Shown here in pieces: positions 8,206-15,622 of a stretch of DNA of 33,369 nt. The notes beneath the pieces are model-generated. The model saw only the letters and a list, made by a program, of their open reading frames with translations. It made no database searches and was not told the origin of the DNA. Origin of the DNA: Planifilum sp021793745 (GTDB taxonomy: Bacteria; Bacillota; Bacilli; Thermoactinomycetales; DSM-44946); assembly GCA_937983105.1 (NCBI GenBank), contig CALKAM010000062.1, positions 1 through 33,369 on the forward strand, given 5' to 3'. How positions within the stretch are numbered: the stretch's first letter is position 1; the number at the start of each line of letters is the position of its first letter. The position numbers were made by a program, and so were the translations under genes.

Positions 8206-8224
8206 CAAGCAAAAACCATGCCAA
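8206..8224 (-). promoter_or_regulatory. Sigma-54 (-24/-12) promoter
   Basis: The minus strand reads TTGGCATGGTTTTTGCTTG. The invariant GG and GC are exactly 10 bases apart, matching TGGCAC-N5-TTGC with one change in the -24 box. The predicted start point is about 45 bases upstream of the kinase ATG. The cognate activator is not encoded in the window. Confidence 0.7.
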
Positions 8225-8349
8225 GCACCGACAGATGACACAAAAAACCGGAACAAAGAAGAAGATTCCCTCATTTCCGAAGAGGACCTTCTCCCATCTC
8301 TTTTCTTTTTTCGACAAATGCGCGATTTTTCCTCCGCCCTATCCGACAA

Positions 8350-8369
8350 GCAAGTCAAGGATGACTTGC
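8350..8369. promoter_or_regulatory. Perfect palindrome, candidate enhancer site for a sigma-54 activator
   Basis: GCAAGTCA, AGGA, TGACTTGC: perfect 8-bp arms with a 4-bp centre. It sits 126 bp upstream of the -24 element, the usual distance for an enhancer-binding protein site. No T-run follows it on either strand, so it is not a terminator. Confidence 0.55.
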
Positions 8370-8387
8370 AAGGGCCGGATCCGGCGC

Positions 8388-8421
8388 AAAAAAGAACCTC
8401 CCCTGCCGCTACAGGAGAGGT
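8388..8421 (-). terminator. Rho-independent terminator of the asparaginase gene
   Basis: On the minus strand ACCTCTCC and GGGGAGGT (one wobble pair) enclose a 10-base loop and are followed by TC and a run of six T. It lies about 55 bp after the asparaginase stop and separates that gene from the sigma-54 promoter. Confidence 0.75.
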
Positions 8422-8474
8422 CGCATATCGAAGGCCCCGGACGGTCGCGCCATGGCGGGGGATCCCCTGTCCGA

Positions 8475-9452
8475 TCAACGGGAAAACAGCTCCCGCAATT
8501 CCTCCATCTTTTTTGGACGGGGATCCGCAGCCAAAGCGACCATCAGTTTGATCCGCGCTTTGTGGGCGGGATAGCCCCGGGCAAAAATAATCCCCTGGGC
8601 GGCCAAATCCCGTCCTCCCCCCTCAAAGTCATAAACCGACTCCACCGCTCCCTCCGGGGAACGGCTGGTGAGTACGACGGGAACGCCCTCCCGGAGGGCC
8701 CGGATAATCCCCGGTCGCATAGCCGGTGGAAGGTGACCCATCCCCATTCCCTCCACCACGAGGGCCGGCGCGGTTCGATCCAGGGCGTGATGAATCAATG
8801 CATCATCGGTATCAAACCCCGCCTTGATCATCGGAATCCGGGAGGTCAGCGCTTCGGGGCGCACCGGAATGTACTCCCTCTTTACCGCCCCCACCAGATA
8901 GCGGATCCCGGTCCGCTCCACCAGACCGTAGGGTCCGAACTGCGGGGACCGAAAGGCCTCCACGTGGCTGGCATGCATCTTTTGAACAAATCGGGCACCG
9001 TGGATTTCTCCGTTCATCACCACGAGCACCCCCTTGTTCTCCGACTCCGGAGCAGCCGCCACCTGAACCGACTGCAGCAGGTTGAGAAACCCGTCGCTGC
9101 CGGGTTCGTTGGAGGATCGCATCGCACCGGTGAGAACCACCGGCTGGGATAGCGATAGGGTCAAATCGAGGAAATAGGCCGTCTCCTCCAGGGTATCCGT
9201 TCCGTGGGTGACGACAATTCCGTCGTAGGCATCCGCTCGATCCCGGATCACTTGGCGCAACCGGATATAATGGTCGAGGGTCAGTTGGACGCTGGGAAGG
9301 TTGGAAAAGGTGAAAAAGTCGACATGGGCCACCGAAGCCAGAGCCGACTGTTGCTGAACCAGCACATTTTCATCCAATACCCGAACTGCTCCGGAAGCGT
9401 CCCTCCCCATGGCGATCGTGCCCCCGGTGGTAATGATCAATACCCGTCTCAT
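8475..9452 (-). CDS. L-asparaginase
   Basis: A 325-residue asparaginase. TTGGTIAMG (about residues 8-16) has the first catalytic Thr, and VVTHGTDTLEETAYFLDLT (about 80-98) has the second Thr-Asp pair. LTGAMRSSNEPGSDG follows. There is no signal peptide, so it is probably cytoplasmic, releasing aspartate and ammonia from asparagine. ATG with AGGAGG seven bases upstream. A TATACT box about 60 bp upstream could be its -10, but the -35 is poor. It has its own terminator, so it is probably monocistronic. Confidence 0.93.
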   Translation of the reverse strand: MRRVLIITTGGTIAMGRDASGAVRVLDENVLVQQQSALASVAHVDFFTFSNLPSVQLTLDHYIRLRQVIRDRADAYDGIVVTHGTDTLEETAYFLDLTLSLSQPVVLTGAMRSSNEPGSDGFLNLLQSVQVAAAPESENKGVLVVMNGEIHGARFVQKMHASHVEAFRSPQFGPYGLVERTGIRYLVGAVKREYIPVRPEALTSRIPMIKAGFDTDDALIHHALDRTAPALVVEGMGMGHLPPAMRPGIIRALREGVPVVLTSRSPEGAVESVYDFEGGGRDLAAQGIIFARGYPAHKARIKLMVALAADPRPKKMEELRELFSR

Positions 9453-9615
9453 GGCGTGCCTCCTGCAGTCTAAACCGAAGTTTTGAACCGATCCGTTACC
9501 GGACCGCCCCGCTTAGTATACCGCCCAGGGGACGCCCCAGTCCATCCTCCGTCTTGTGTGGAGGAAATTCGGGTTCGTCCGACGCCATGCAGCCTCCGGC
9601 TTTTGTTTCATGCTC

Positions 9616-10209
9616 CTAAACGCGCTCCGCTTCCTCCAGTTCGCTCCACTTGTTTACTCTGGCCGGCGGTTGATAATGGATCAGCTTTTCGATGAGGCGG
9701 TCCGGATCCCCGTCGCACAGTACCAGTCCACGCTGGGCTGAAGGGATAAAGCCGTCCCCGATCCCCCGATCCACCAGCGCCAGCAGCGGCTCATAATAGC
9801 CGTTGACATTGAGCAGCCCCAGCGGCTTTTGGTGGATGCCAAGCTGAGCCCAGCTCACCGCTTCAAACACCTCTTCAAAGGTGCCAAACCCGCCGGGCAA
9901 GGCAATGAACCCATCCGCCAATTCGCTCATTTTCGCCTTTCGGGCATGCATATCCCTCACCTCAATCAATCGGGTAAGACCCCGGTGCACCGCCTCTCCG
10001 CGGAAAAGCCCCTTCGGCATGACCCCGATGGCGGTTCCATCCTTTTGGATCACCGTATCGGCTACGATCCCCATCAGTCCCAATCGCGAACCGCCATACA
10101 CCAATTCGATTCCCCTGTGGACCAGGGCTTCGGCCAGCCGGGCCGCTCCCTCGGCAAAGGCCGGATGCGCTCCGGGATTGGAACCGGCAAACACACAGAT
10201 CCTCTTCAT
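9616..10209 (-). CDS. LOG family protein (TIGR00730, nucleoside monophosphate phosphoribohydrolase)
   Basis: A 197-residue protein beginning MKRICVFAGSNPG, with GGSRLGLMGIVAD (about residues 42-54) and the PGGFGTFEEVFE motif (about 108-119) that defines the LOG family. Members split nucleoside 5'-monophosphates, classically cytokinin ribotides, into base and ribose 5-phosphate. The physiological role in Bacillota is uncertain. The start at 10209 is chosen because the protein matches the family from there and GGAGGAG lies about nine bases upstream. The next gene upstream has a terminator, so this is likely a single gene unit. Confidence 0.92.
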   Translation of the reverse strand: MKRICVFAGSNPGAHPAFAEGAARLAEALVHRGIELVYGGSRLGLMGIVADTVIQKDGTAIGVMPKGLFRGEAVHRGLTRLIEVRDMHARKAKMSELADGFIALPGGFGTFEEVFEAVSWAQLGIHQKPLGLLNVNGYYEPLLALVDRGIGDGFIPSAQRGLVLCDGDPDRLIEKLIHYQPPARVNKWSELEEAERV

Positions 10210-10249
10210 CCCGAACATCTCCTCCCTGTCCTTGCGCTTATCATGGCCT

Positions 10250-10279
10250 GACAAAATAAGCCCTCCCGAATATCGGGAG
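10250..10279 (-). terminator. Probable terminator of the acyl-CoA ligase gene
   Basis: On the minus strand CTCCCGA, loop TAT, TCGGGAG is followed by GGCTTATTTT, a modest T-tract. It lies about 110 bp after the ligase stop. Confidence 0.5.
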
Positions 10280-10387
10280 AGCTTCGGTGCGGGCACCGTG
10301 TCGAAGGGACGATCGCCGCCTCGACTCCTTTTCCCCGGCGAAAATCGCCGCCTGACCTCTTCGACCCGTGACGAGCGGGTCCGTGCC

Positions 10388-12007
10388 CTACTCCGATGAC
10401 AGCTTCCCTTCCTTGATCCGGTCCTTAAACTGCTCCCGCAGTCGGGCCTTGAGGAATTTCCCGGCGGAAGTCCGGGGAATTTCCTCGACAAAGACGACCT
10501 CGTCGGGCAACCACCACTTGGCGAATCGGGGAGCCAGGAACTGAATCAGTTCCTCCTCCGTCGCCTGGACCCCCTCCTTGAGCACCACCACCGCCAGCGG
10601 TCGTTCCTGCCACTTGGGATGGGGAACGGCGATCACCGCCGCCTCCGCCACGGCGGGGTGGCCCATCAGGGCGTTTTCCAAATCGACGGAGCTGATCCAC
10701 TCGCCGCCGGATTTGATCAAATCCTTGGTCCGGTCGGTAATTTTCACATACCCCTCGGGATCGATGGTCGCCACGTCGCCGGTGCGGAACCACCCGTCCT
10801 CCGTAAAGGAAGAGTGGGAATCGGGCCGATCGTAGTAATCGGAGGCGATCCAGGGACCCCTCACCTGCAATTCCCCCATGGTTTTCCCATCATGGGGGGC
10901 GATGCCCTGCTCGTTGACGATCCGCACCTCCACAAAGGGGGCCGGCAGGCCCTGCTTGGCCCGGTATGCGTACTGCTCGTCCTCCGACCAGGATTCCATG
11001 TGGGGTTTCAGGAGGCTCACGGTACCCAGGGGCGCCGTCTCGGTCATCCCCCAGGCGTGCACCACCCGAAGGTTGTGCCGGTCGAAGGCGCGGATCATCG
11101 ACTCCGGCGCAGCGGATCCGCCCACCACCATGCGCATTTTCGGCGTCAAATCCCACTGGCCGGGATTTTTCTCCAGCACCTGCAGAATACCGAGCCAGAT
11201 GGTCGGCACCCCCGCCGTAAAGGTCACCCGCTCCCCCTGAAACAGCTCCAACAGGCTGACCGGATCCAGGCGGGGACCGGGGAAGACCTGTTTCGCCCCC
11301 ACCATGGCACAGGTGAAGGGCAGTCCCCAGGCGTTGACATGGAACATGGGGACCACGGGCAGGACGACGTCATGCCGGGAGATTCCCAAGGTATCCGCCA
11401 ACGCCGAAGCGAAGGAATGGAGCACCAGGGACCGATGGGTATAGACGACCCCCTTGGGCCTGCCCGTCGTTCCCGAGGTGTAGCACATCCCGGCGGCTTC
11501 CTCCTCGTCGATCTCGGGATAGACGAAATCCTCCGCCGGTTCCGCAATGAACGCCTCGTAGTCCTCCATCCCCTCCGGCACCGGACGACCGGTCAGGGGA
11601 ACCACGATGATCCGCTCCACCTGAAGTTGATCTCGAAATTTTTGAAGCAGGGGCAAGAGTACGTCATCCACAATCAAAAAGCGATCTCCGGCATGGTTGG
11701 CGATGTAAGCGATTTCATCCGGGTGAAGCCGAAGATTCAGGGTATGCAGCACACCCCCGGCCGCCGGGATACCGAAGTACGCCTCCAAATGGGCGTAATG
11801 ATTCCACATCAAGGTGGCAACCCGGTCGCCGCGCTGGAGACCCGCCTTTTGCAGGGCTTTGGCCAGGGAACGCGCCCGGCGGTACAGGTCGGCATACGTA
11901 TAGCGATGAAGCGACTTGTCCGGCATGCGCGACACGATTTCCACCGATCCGTAGAGGCGGCCCGCCCGTTCCAGCAGGTGCATCAGCGTCAATGGAACGT
12001 TCATCAT
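10388..12007 (-). CDS. Fatty acyl-CoA ligase (AMP-binding family)
   Basis: About 540 residues, the usual length. YTSGTTGRPKGVVYTH (about residues 179-194) is the ATP/AMP-binding P-loop. WGMTETAPLG comes near 340, WFRTGDVATIDPEGYVKITDRTKD near 435, and the C-terminal Lys motif RTSAGKFLKARLRE near 520. It activates a carboxylic acid to acyl-AMP and then acyl-CoA, feeding beta-oxidation. Start choice is among ATGs at 12019, 12007 and 12004; AAAGGG sits best for the last two. It has its own promoter and a palindrome upstream. It is not in the same transcript as the 2-8 kb acyl-CoA cluster but may supply its substrate. Confidence 0.93.
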   Translation of the reverse strand: MMNVPLTLMHLLERAGRLYGSVEIVSRMPDKSLHRYTYADLYRRARSLAKALQKAGLQRGDRVATLMWNHYAHLEAYFGIPAAGGVLHTLNLRLHPDEIAYIANHAGDRFLIVDDVLLPLLQKFRDQLQVERIIVVPLTGRPVPEGMEDYEAFIAEPAEDFVYPEIDEEEAAGMCYTSGTTGRPKGVVYTHRSLVLHSFASALADTLGISRHDVVLPVVPMFHVNAWGLPFTCAMVGAKQVFPGPRLDPVSLLELFQGERVTFTAGVPTIWLGILQVLEKNPGQWDLTPKMRMVVGGSAAPESMIRAFDRHNLRVVHAWGMTETAPLGTVSLLKPHMESWSEDEQYAYRAKQGLPAPFVEVRIVNEQGIAPHDGKTMGELQVRGPWIASDYYDRPDSHSSFTEDGWFRTGDVATIDPEGYVKITDRTKDLIKSGGEWISSVDLENALMGHPAVAEAAVIAVPHPKWQERPLAVVVLKEGVQATEEELIQFLAPRFAKWWLPDEVVFVEEIPRTSAGKFLKARLREQFKDRIKEGKLSSE

Positions 12008-12057
12008 GGTCCCTTTCATCCACGCATCACGCTCCCCAGAACAATGGACTCACTTGC

Positions 12058-12087
12058 ATTGTAATCGATTTATGAGGCAAGATTCAA
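12058..12087 (-). promoter_or_regulatory. Sigma-A-type promoter of the acyl-CoA ligase gene
   Basis: On the minus strand TTGAAT (12087-12082), an 18-base spacer and TACAAT (12063-12058) lie about 50 bp upstream of the ligase start. Confidence 0.55.
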
Positions 12088-12096
12088 TCAAATGGG

Positions 12097-12110
12097 ATGA
12101 ATCCATTCAT
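12097..12110. promoter_or_regulatory. Palindrome ATGAAT-CC-ATTCAT upstream of the ligase promoter
   Basis: A perfect 6-bp-arm palindrome ten bases upstream of the predicted -35 of the acyl-CoA ligase gene. It shares the TGAAT/ATTCA half-sites of the Bacillus FadR operator but not its spacing. It could bind a TetR-type fatty-acid regulator. Confidence 0.35.
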
Positions 12111-12111
12111 T

Positions 12112-12519
12112 TTTAAAATTGGATCGAAGGGTGTAACTCCCTTTGGAGTTCACAGGCGCCATCGCGGGAGAGCCGGGAACCGGATGCGGGGACAAGCGTG
12201 AAACCGCCGAGGGGGCCGGCGACTATTGGTTCATCCCGGGCCGATTCAAGCGGCCGAAGGGTTCCGCACATGTCGTCGATCGCTGCCGGCTCCCGCTCCA
12301 GGTGCGACGGGCGTGCTGAGGGACCTCCTTCGTTCCGGACATTGTCCGGCCACGCCCCCGGCCGCCGAGGCGCCGATCAAACTTTTCAGGAACGCAGGAA
12401 CGTCGGGCGAATCCCGCCGCGGACCTGTCCACTGGCGGCAAAAGGGCGCTGTCGCGCAGGCGGCGATCCACGCTCGGAGGAGGACTGCCGTGCATCCGTA
12501 AGTCCTTTAAACGGCCTTT
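12112..12519. other. Noncoding GC-rich stretch with possible structured element (12164-12296)
   Basis: About 400 bases between the ligase promoter and the end of the RpiR gene. Open frames here have no ribosome binding site or recognisable protein. GCGGGA and GCCGG at 12164-12176 can pair with CCGGC and TCCCGC at 12286-12296 (11 pairs, two-base bulge). Inside, GAACC at 12077 plus 100 (12177-12181) pairs with GGTTC at 12260-12264, GCGG 12186-12189 with CCGC 12204-12207, and GGCCG 12239-12243 with CGGCC 12251-12255. A CCGGAC-ATT-GTCCGG hairpin follows at 12335-12349. Such stems arise easily in GC-rich DNA, so this is only a candidate RNA. Confidence 0.3.
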
Positions 12520-13386
12520 CTACTCCTGCGGGTAATAAATTCCTTCCCTGCTCCACACCTCTTCCATGGCCTCAAGCCGACGGGAGACCGCCACTTTGTT
12601 TTTCCGCCCCACCGCCGTGATCAGGGCGTTGATCAAACTCAGGGGAGCCACATACGAATCCACAAAGGAGGGGAGCCTGCTGGAAGCGACCAAGTAAACC
12701 TCCGCCTCGCGGGCCAGGGGCGATCCGTGGGAATCGGTAATCGCCAGGGTCTTCACGCCGCGACTTCTGGCATACTGGATCGCCTGGATCGTCCTGGAGG
12801 TATATCGCGGAAAACCGATGCCGATCAACAGATCGTCGGAGCGAAGGGGAGAAAGCTGTTCAAACATGGTGTCCGAATGCTGAATCAGCTTGGTGTTTTC
12901 CAAAATCAAGTTGAGGTAAAAGGTGAGGAAGTAACCCAGTGCGTGGGAACTGCGGAAGGCGACAACGGAGATCATCCGCGCACGGCTGATCATGCCGACG
13001 GCTTCGGCAAAGGAGGTAGCATCCAGCATGTGCATCGTCTGCTGAAGGTTCCCCAGGTCGTCGTGCAACACCTCGTAAACAACCCGCTGCTCCTCCGGAT
13101 ATGCGTCTTCCGCCATATCCAGCCGCTCCACCGTGGTCAGCCGTTCGCGGATTTCCTCCCGAAGATGGTTTTGCATCTCGGAAAAACCAGAAAATCCGAG
13201 GTAAGTGGCAAACCGGATCACCGTCGCCTCACTCACCCCGGCCATTTCCGCCATTTGCGCCGCCGTCAAAAACGGAGCGCGATCGGGATGAGCCTCCATG
13301 TAGGCTGCCACCTTCTGATGAGCCCGGCTCATCCCGTCGCTTTTTTCACGGATCCTGCGAAACACGCTTACCTTCTTCTTTTTCAC
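12520..13386 (-). CDS. MurR/RpiR-family transcriptional regulator
   Basis: A 288-residue protein. The N-terminal RpiR helix-turn-helix covers about residues 1-80, with MAEMAGVSEATVIRFATYLGF as the recognition helix. A SIS sugar-isomerase domain follows (about 125-260; GIGFPRYTSRTIQAIQYARSRGVKTLAITD). SIS domains in this family usually bind phosphorylated sugars. GTG start, four bases after the aminotransferase stop, so the two genes are one operon. It probably controls its own operon through the inverted repeat at 14803-14831. The metabolite sensed is not predictable here. Confidence 0.93.
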   Translation of the reverse strand: MKKKKVSVFRRIREKSDGMSRAHQKVAAYMEAHPDRAPFLTAAQMAEMAGVSEATVIRFATYLGFSGFSEMQNHLREEIRERLTTVERLDMAEDAYPEEQRVVYEVLHDDLGNLQQTMHMLDATSFAEAVGMISRARMISVVAFRSSHALGYFLTFYLNLILENTKLIQHSDTMFEQLSPLRSDDLLIGIGFPRYTSRTIQAIQYARSRGVKTLAITDSHGSPLAREAEVYLVASSRLPSFVDSYVAPLSLINALITAVGRKNKVAVSRRLEAMEEVWSREGIYYPQE

Positions 13387-13390
13387 GACA

Positions 13391-14779
13391 TCACCTGCCC
13401 TTTACCGTTTGTTTCACCCCCCTCTCAAATCGGTCCAGCGTCTCTGCAATCACGTCCGGCGTATGAGCGGTGGACAGACTGAACCGGTTGAGAGGCTTTA
13501 CGTAAATCCCTTGATCCAGCAAGGCATAATCGAGCTTTCGGCGAAGGGAAAGTTCAGTGCGCAGAAGATCCTGAACCTGGTTAACCGGACGTTCCCCGAG
13601 AACCAGATTGAAAATGCTCCCCACTCCCACAGTTTGTCCCGAAATCCCGTGCCTCTTCAAGATCTCTTCCATCCCCGCACGAAGATTCGCCGTCGCCTTC
13701 TCCACTTCGGCGAACACGCCGGGCCGCTTGAGGACGTCGATGGTTGCCATGCCGGCGGCGAGAACGGTGGGATGGCCGTTGTAGGTTCCGCTGTGAAACA
13801 GGGTGTCCGAACCCGAACGTCCCTTCCCCTGGGAACCGACGGAAAGGATGTCCGCCGACCGGGGAGACGGCGCACAGAGGTCCATGACCTCCTTCCGACC
13901 TCCCACGGCGCCCACGGGAAAACCGCCGCCCAAGACCTTGCCCAATGCCGTCAGATCGGGAATCACTCCGTAACGGCCCTGGGCTCCCGACAACCCGACG
14001 CGAAAGCCCGTCTTCACCTCGTCAAAGACGAGCATCACCCCGTAGGCCCGGGTCAGCTCCCTCAGCCCCTTTAAAAATTCCATCTTCGGCGGGATAAATC
14101 CTCCCTGTACCGGTTCAAGGATGACCGCCGCCAGCTCATGGCCGTATCGCCGGAAGAGGGCTTCGATTCCCTCCAGATCATTGAAAGGAAGAACCACCGT
14201 GTTGTTCAGGTAATAGTCGGGAATCCCCCGGGAATCCGGCCGGACGGAGGGGAGCTCCCCGGGATTTCGCCGGCCCGGATTGACGCTGATCAGTACCTGA
14301 TCGTATCCCCCGTGATAATGTCCTTCAAATTTGGCCAGTTTCGGCCGGCCGGTCCAGGCCATAGCCAAACGGATGGCCAGCAGGGTTGCCTCCAGTCCGG
14401 AGTTGGTAAACCGCACCGTGTCGATGCCCGGATACAGATCGACCAGCGTCCGGGCCATTTCCACCTCCAGCCGGTGCGGAGTGCCCAAAACCGTCGTACC
14501 CATCCGGTTCAGCTGCTCCAGAACCGCCTTCTTCACCCGCGGATCTCCGTGCCCGAGCATCAAGGCGCCGTAGCACAGGTTGTAATCGATGTATTGATTG
14601 CCGTCCAGATCCTTCATGCGGGCACCGCTCGCCGACTCCATCGCGATCGGATACGGTTCAAAATATTTGATGTTGGCCGTCACACCCCCTGGCAGGTAGT
14701 CGGCAGCTTCCTCATGAAGCGCAGCAGAGCTCGCCGTCTTCCGGACGAGCGGATGAACCGGATGTGCCGAAAGTGCCAT
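13391..14779 (-). CDS. PLP-dependent aminotransferase class III (glutamate-1-semialdehyde aminomutase-like)
   Basis: 462 residues from the ATG at 14779, preceded by AAGGAG at eight bases. DYLPGGVTANIKYFEPYPI near the start resembles GSA aminomutases. VFDEVKTGFR (about residues 250-259) carries the PLP Asp, and TALGKVLGGGFPVGAVGG the Schiff-base Lys. No other hem gene is nearby and the partner is an RpiR-type regulator. Catabolism of an amino acid or amino sugar is therefore more likely than heme synthesis. The substrate is unknown. Confidence 0.88.
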   Translation of the reverse strand: MALSAHPVHPLVRKTASSAALHEEAADYLPGGVTANIKYFEPYPIAMESASGARMKDLDGNQYIDYNLCYGALMLGHGDPRVKKAVLEQLNRMGTTVLGTPHRLEVEMARTLVDLYPGIDTVRFTNSGLEATLLAIRLAMAWTGRPKLAKFEGHYHGGYDQVLISVNPGRRNPGELPSVRPDSRGIPDYYLNNTVVLPFNDLEGIEALFRRYGHELAAVILEPVQGGFIPPKMEFLKGLRELTRAYGVMLVFDEVKTGFRVGLSGAQGRYGVIPDLTALGKVLGGGFPVGAVGGRKEVMDLCAPSPRSADILSVGSQGKGRSGSDTLFHSGTYNGHPTVLAAGMATIDVLKRPGVFAEVEKATANLRAGMEEILKRHGISGQTVGVGSIFNLVLGERPVNQVQDLLRTELSLRRKLDYALLDQGIYVKPLNRFSLSTAHTPDVIAETLDRFERGVKQTVKGR

Positions 14780-14802
14780 GGTTTCATCTCCTTTGAAGGG
14801 TT

Positions 14803-14831
14803 TCATTCATTTTGTAGCTGAATATGAATGA
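14803..14831. promoter_or_regulatory. Inverted repeat, candidate RpiR operator
   Basis: TCATTCAT and ATGAATGA, perfect 8-bp arms 13 bases apart, ending 24 bases upstream of the aminotransferase start codon. It overlaps a weak minus-strand promoter (TTGCCG with CATATT). A third similar half-site, ACTTCATT, lies just beyond it. It is a good position for repression by the operon's own RpiR protein. Confidence 0.5.
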
Positions 14832-15042
14832 TTTACTTCATTTTACGGCAATCCGGCGGAATTGGCGACGGCGAGTTCCTCCCTTAAAACGGGGTTTGAC
14901 TCACTCCGCCATCCTCTGGGGAGAAAATAAGATCCTCTCAAAGGGTTTTTCCGATTTGCTCCCAAAAGCTATATCCGTTGTTGAAGGAAAAGTTTCAACA
15001 GGTGTCAGAGGTAAAGTTTTTCCTTCACAACCCTCCTTGCCA

Positions 15043-15076
15043 CAAAAAACCCCCGGATGCGAACGACATCCGGGGG
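15043..15076 (-). terminator. Rho-independent terminator after the pgpA-like gene
   Basis: A perfect 10-bp stem (CCCCCGGATG / CATCCGGGGG) with a 7-base loop and six T on the minus strand, 11 bp after the stop codon. It ends the dnaE-pgpA-like unit. Confidence 0.9.
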
Positions 15077-15086
15077 GCTTCCACCC

Positions 15087-15578
15087 TCACACATCCCCTT
15101 CAAACCGTTCTCCATCGGGCAGACGGTGGGCGATGCGGGCCGAAGCGGCAGCGGCGATGCCCGCCACCAGATCATCCAAAAAAACGTGAACCCCCGCGCT
15201 TCCCCGATTGAGACGGCCGATGACCAGCGGCTTCCGTTTGTCCAAATAGCCGAAGTTGGTCAGCCCGATGCTTCCATACACATTGGTGATGCCGAGGGCG
15301 AGGATTTCGTCCATTCCGTACAGGGGCTCATCGATCGCCAAAATCGTCTGCAGGGGTTCGGGCAGCTTTTTTTCCTCCGCCATCATGTCCAGGGTGATCC
15401 CGGTGATGATCGCGTGTTGGACCTCCCGCTTCCGCAGAACATGCTCTACGCTCTCCCGGCATTGACCGACGGTCAAATCCTCATGGTACGGCTTCTGCAA
15501 TGCATAGACGATGTCCGCGATGGCATCAAGGGATACGCCTCTTTTTTCCAGCAAGCGAACGACCTGTCCGTAAAACAC
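15087..15578 (-). CDS. Phosphatidylglycerophosphatase A family protein (YutG-like)
   Basis: A 163-residue protein with GTG start and GGGGAGGGG upstream. The sequence matches the PgpA/YutG family: LEKRGVSLDAIADIVYALQKPYH at the start, then HAIITGITLDMMAEE (about residues 55-69), GSIGLTNFGYLDKRKPLVIGRLN and FLDDLVAGIAAA (about 133-144). The family removes phosphate from phosphatidylglycerophosphate, or is annotated as a low-temperature-requirement phosphatase. It is 44 bp downstream of dnaE and probably co-transcribed. Exact substrate is unproven in Bacillota. Confidence 0.85.
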   Translation of the reverse strand: MFYGQVVRLLEKRGVSLDAIADIVYALQKPYHEDLTVGQCRESVEHVLRKREVQHAIITGITLDMMAEEKKLPEPLQTILAIDEPLYGMDEILALGITNVYGSIGLTNFGYLDKRKPLVIGRLNRGSAGVHVFLDDLVAGIAAAASARIAHRLPDGERFEGDV

Positions 15579-15622
15579 GGGCCCCTCCCCCGACCAATCT
15601 CAGTCCGCATGACTGCCAGTCC

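Noticed and set aside
12164..12220. Resemblance to a glycine riboswitch (GGAGAG ... CCGCCGAGGGGGC)
   Set aside because: The closing CUCUCAGG part is missing and no glycine gene follows on that strand.
12198..12501. Short ORFs on both strands of the 12.2-12.5 kb gap
   Set aside because: No ribosome binding sites and Arg/Pro-rich sequences; they look like random GC-rich frames.
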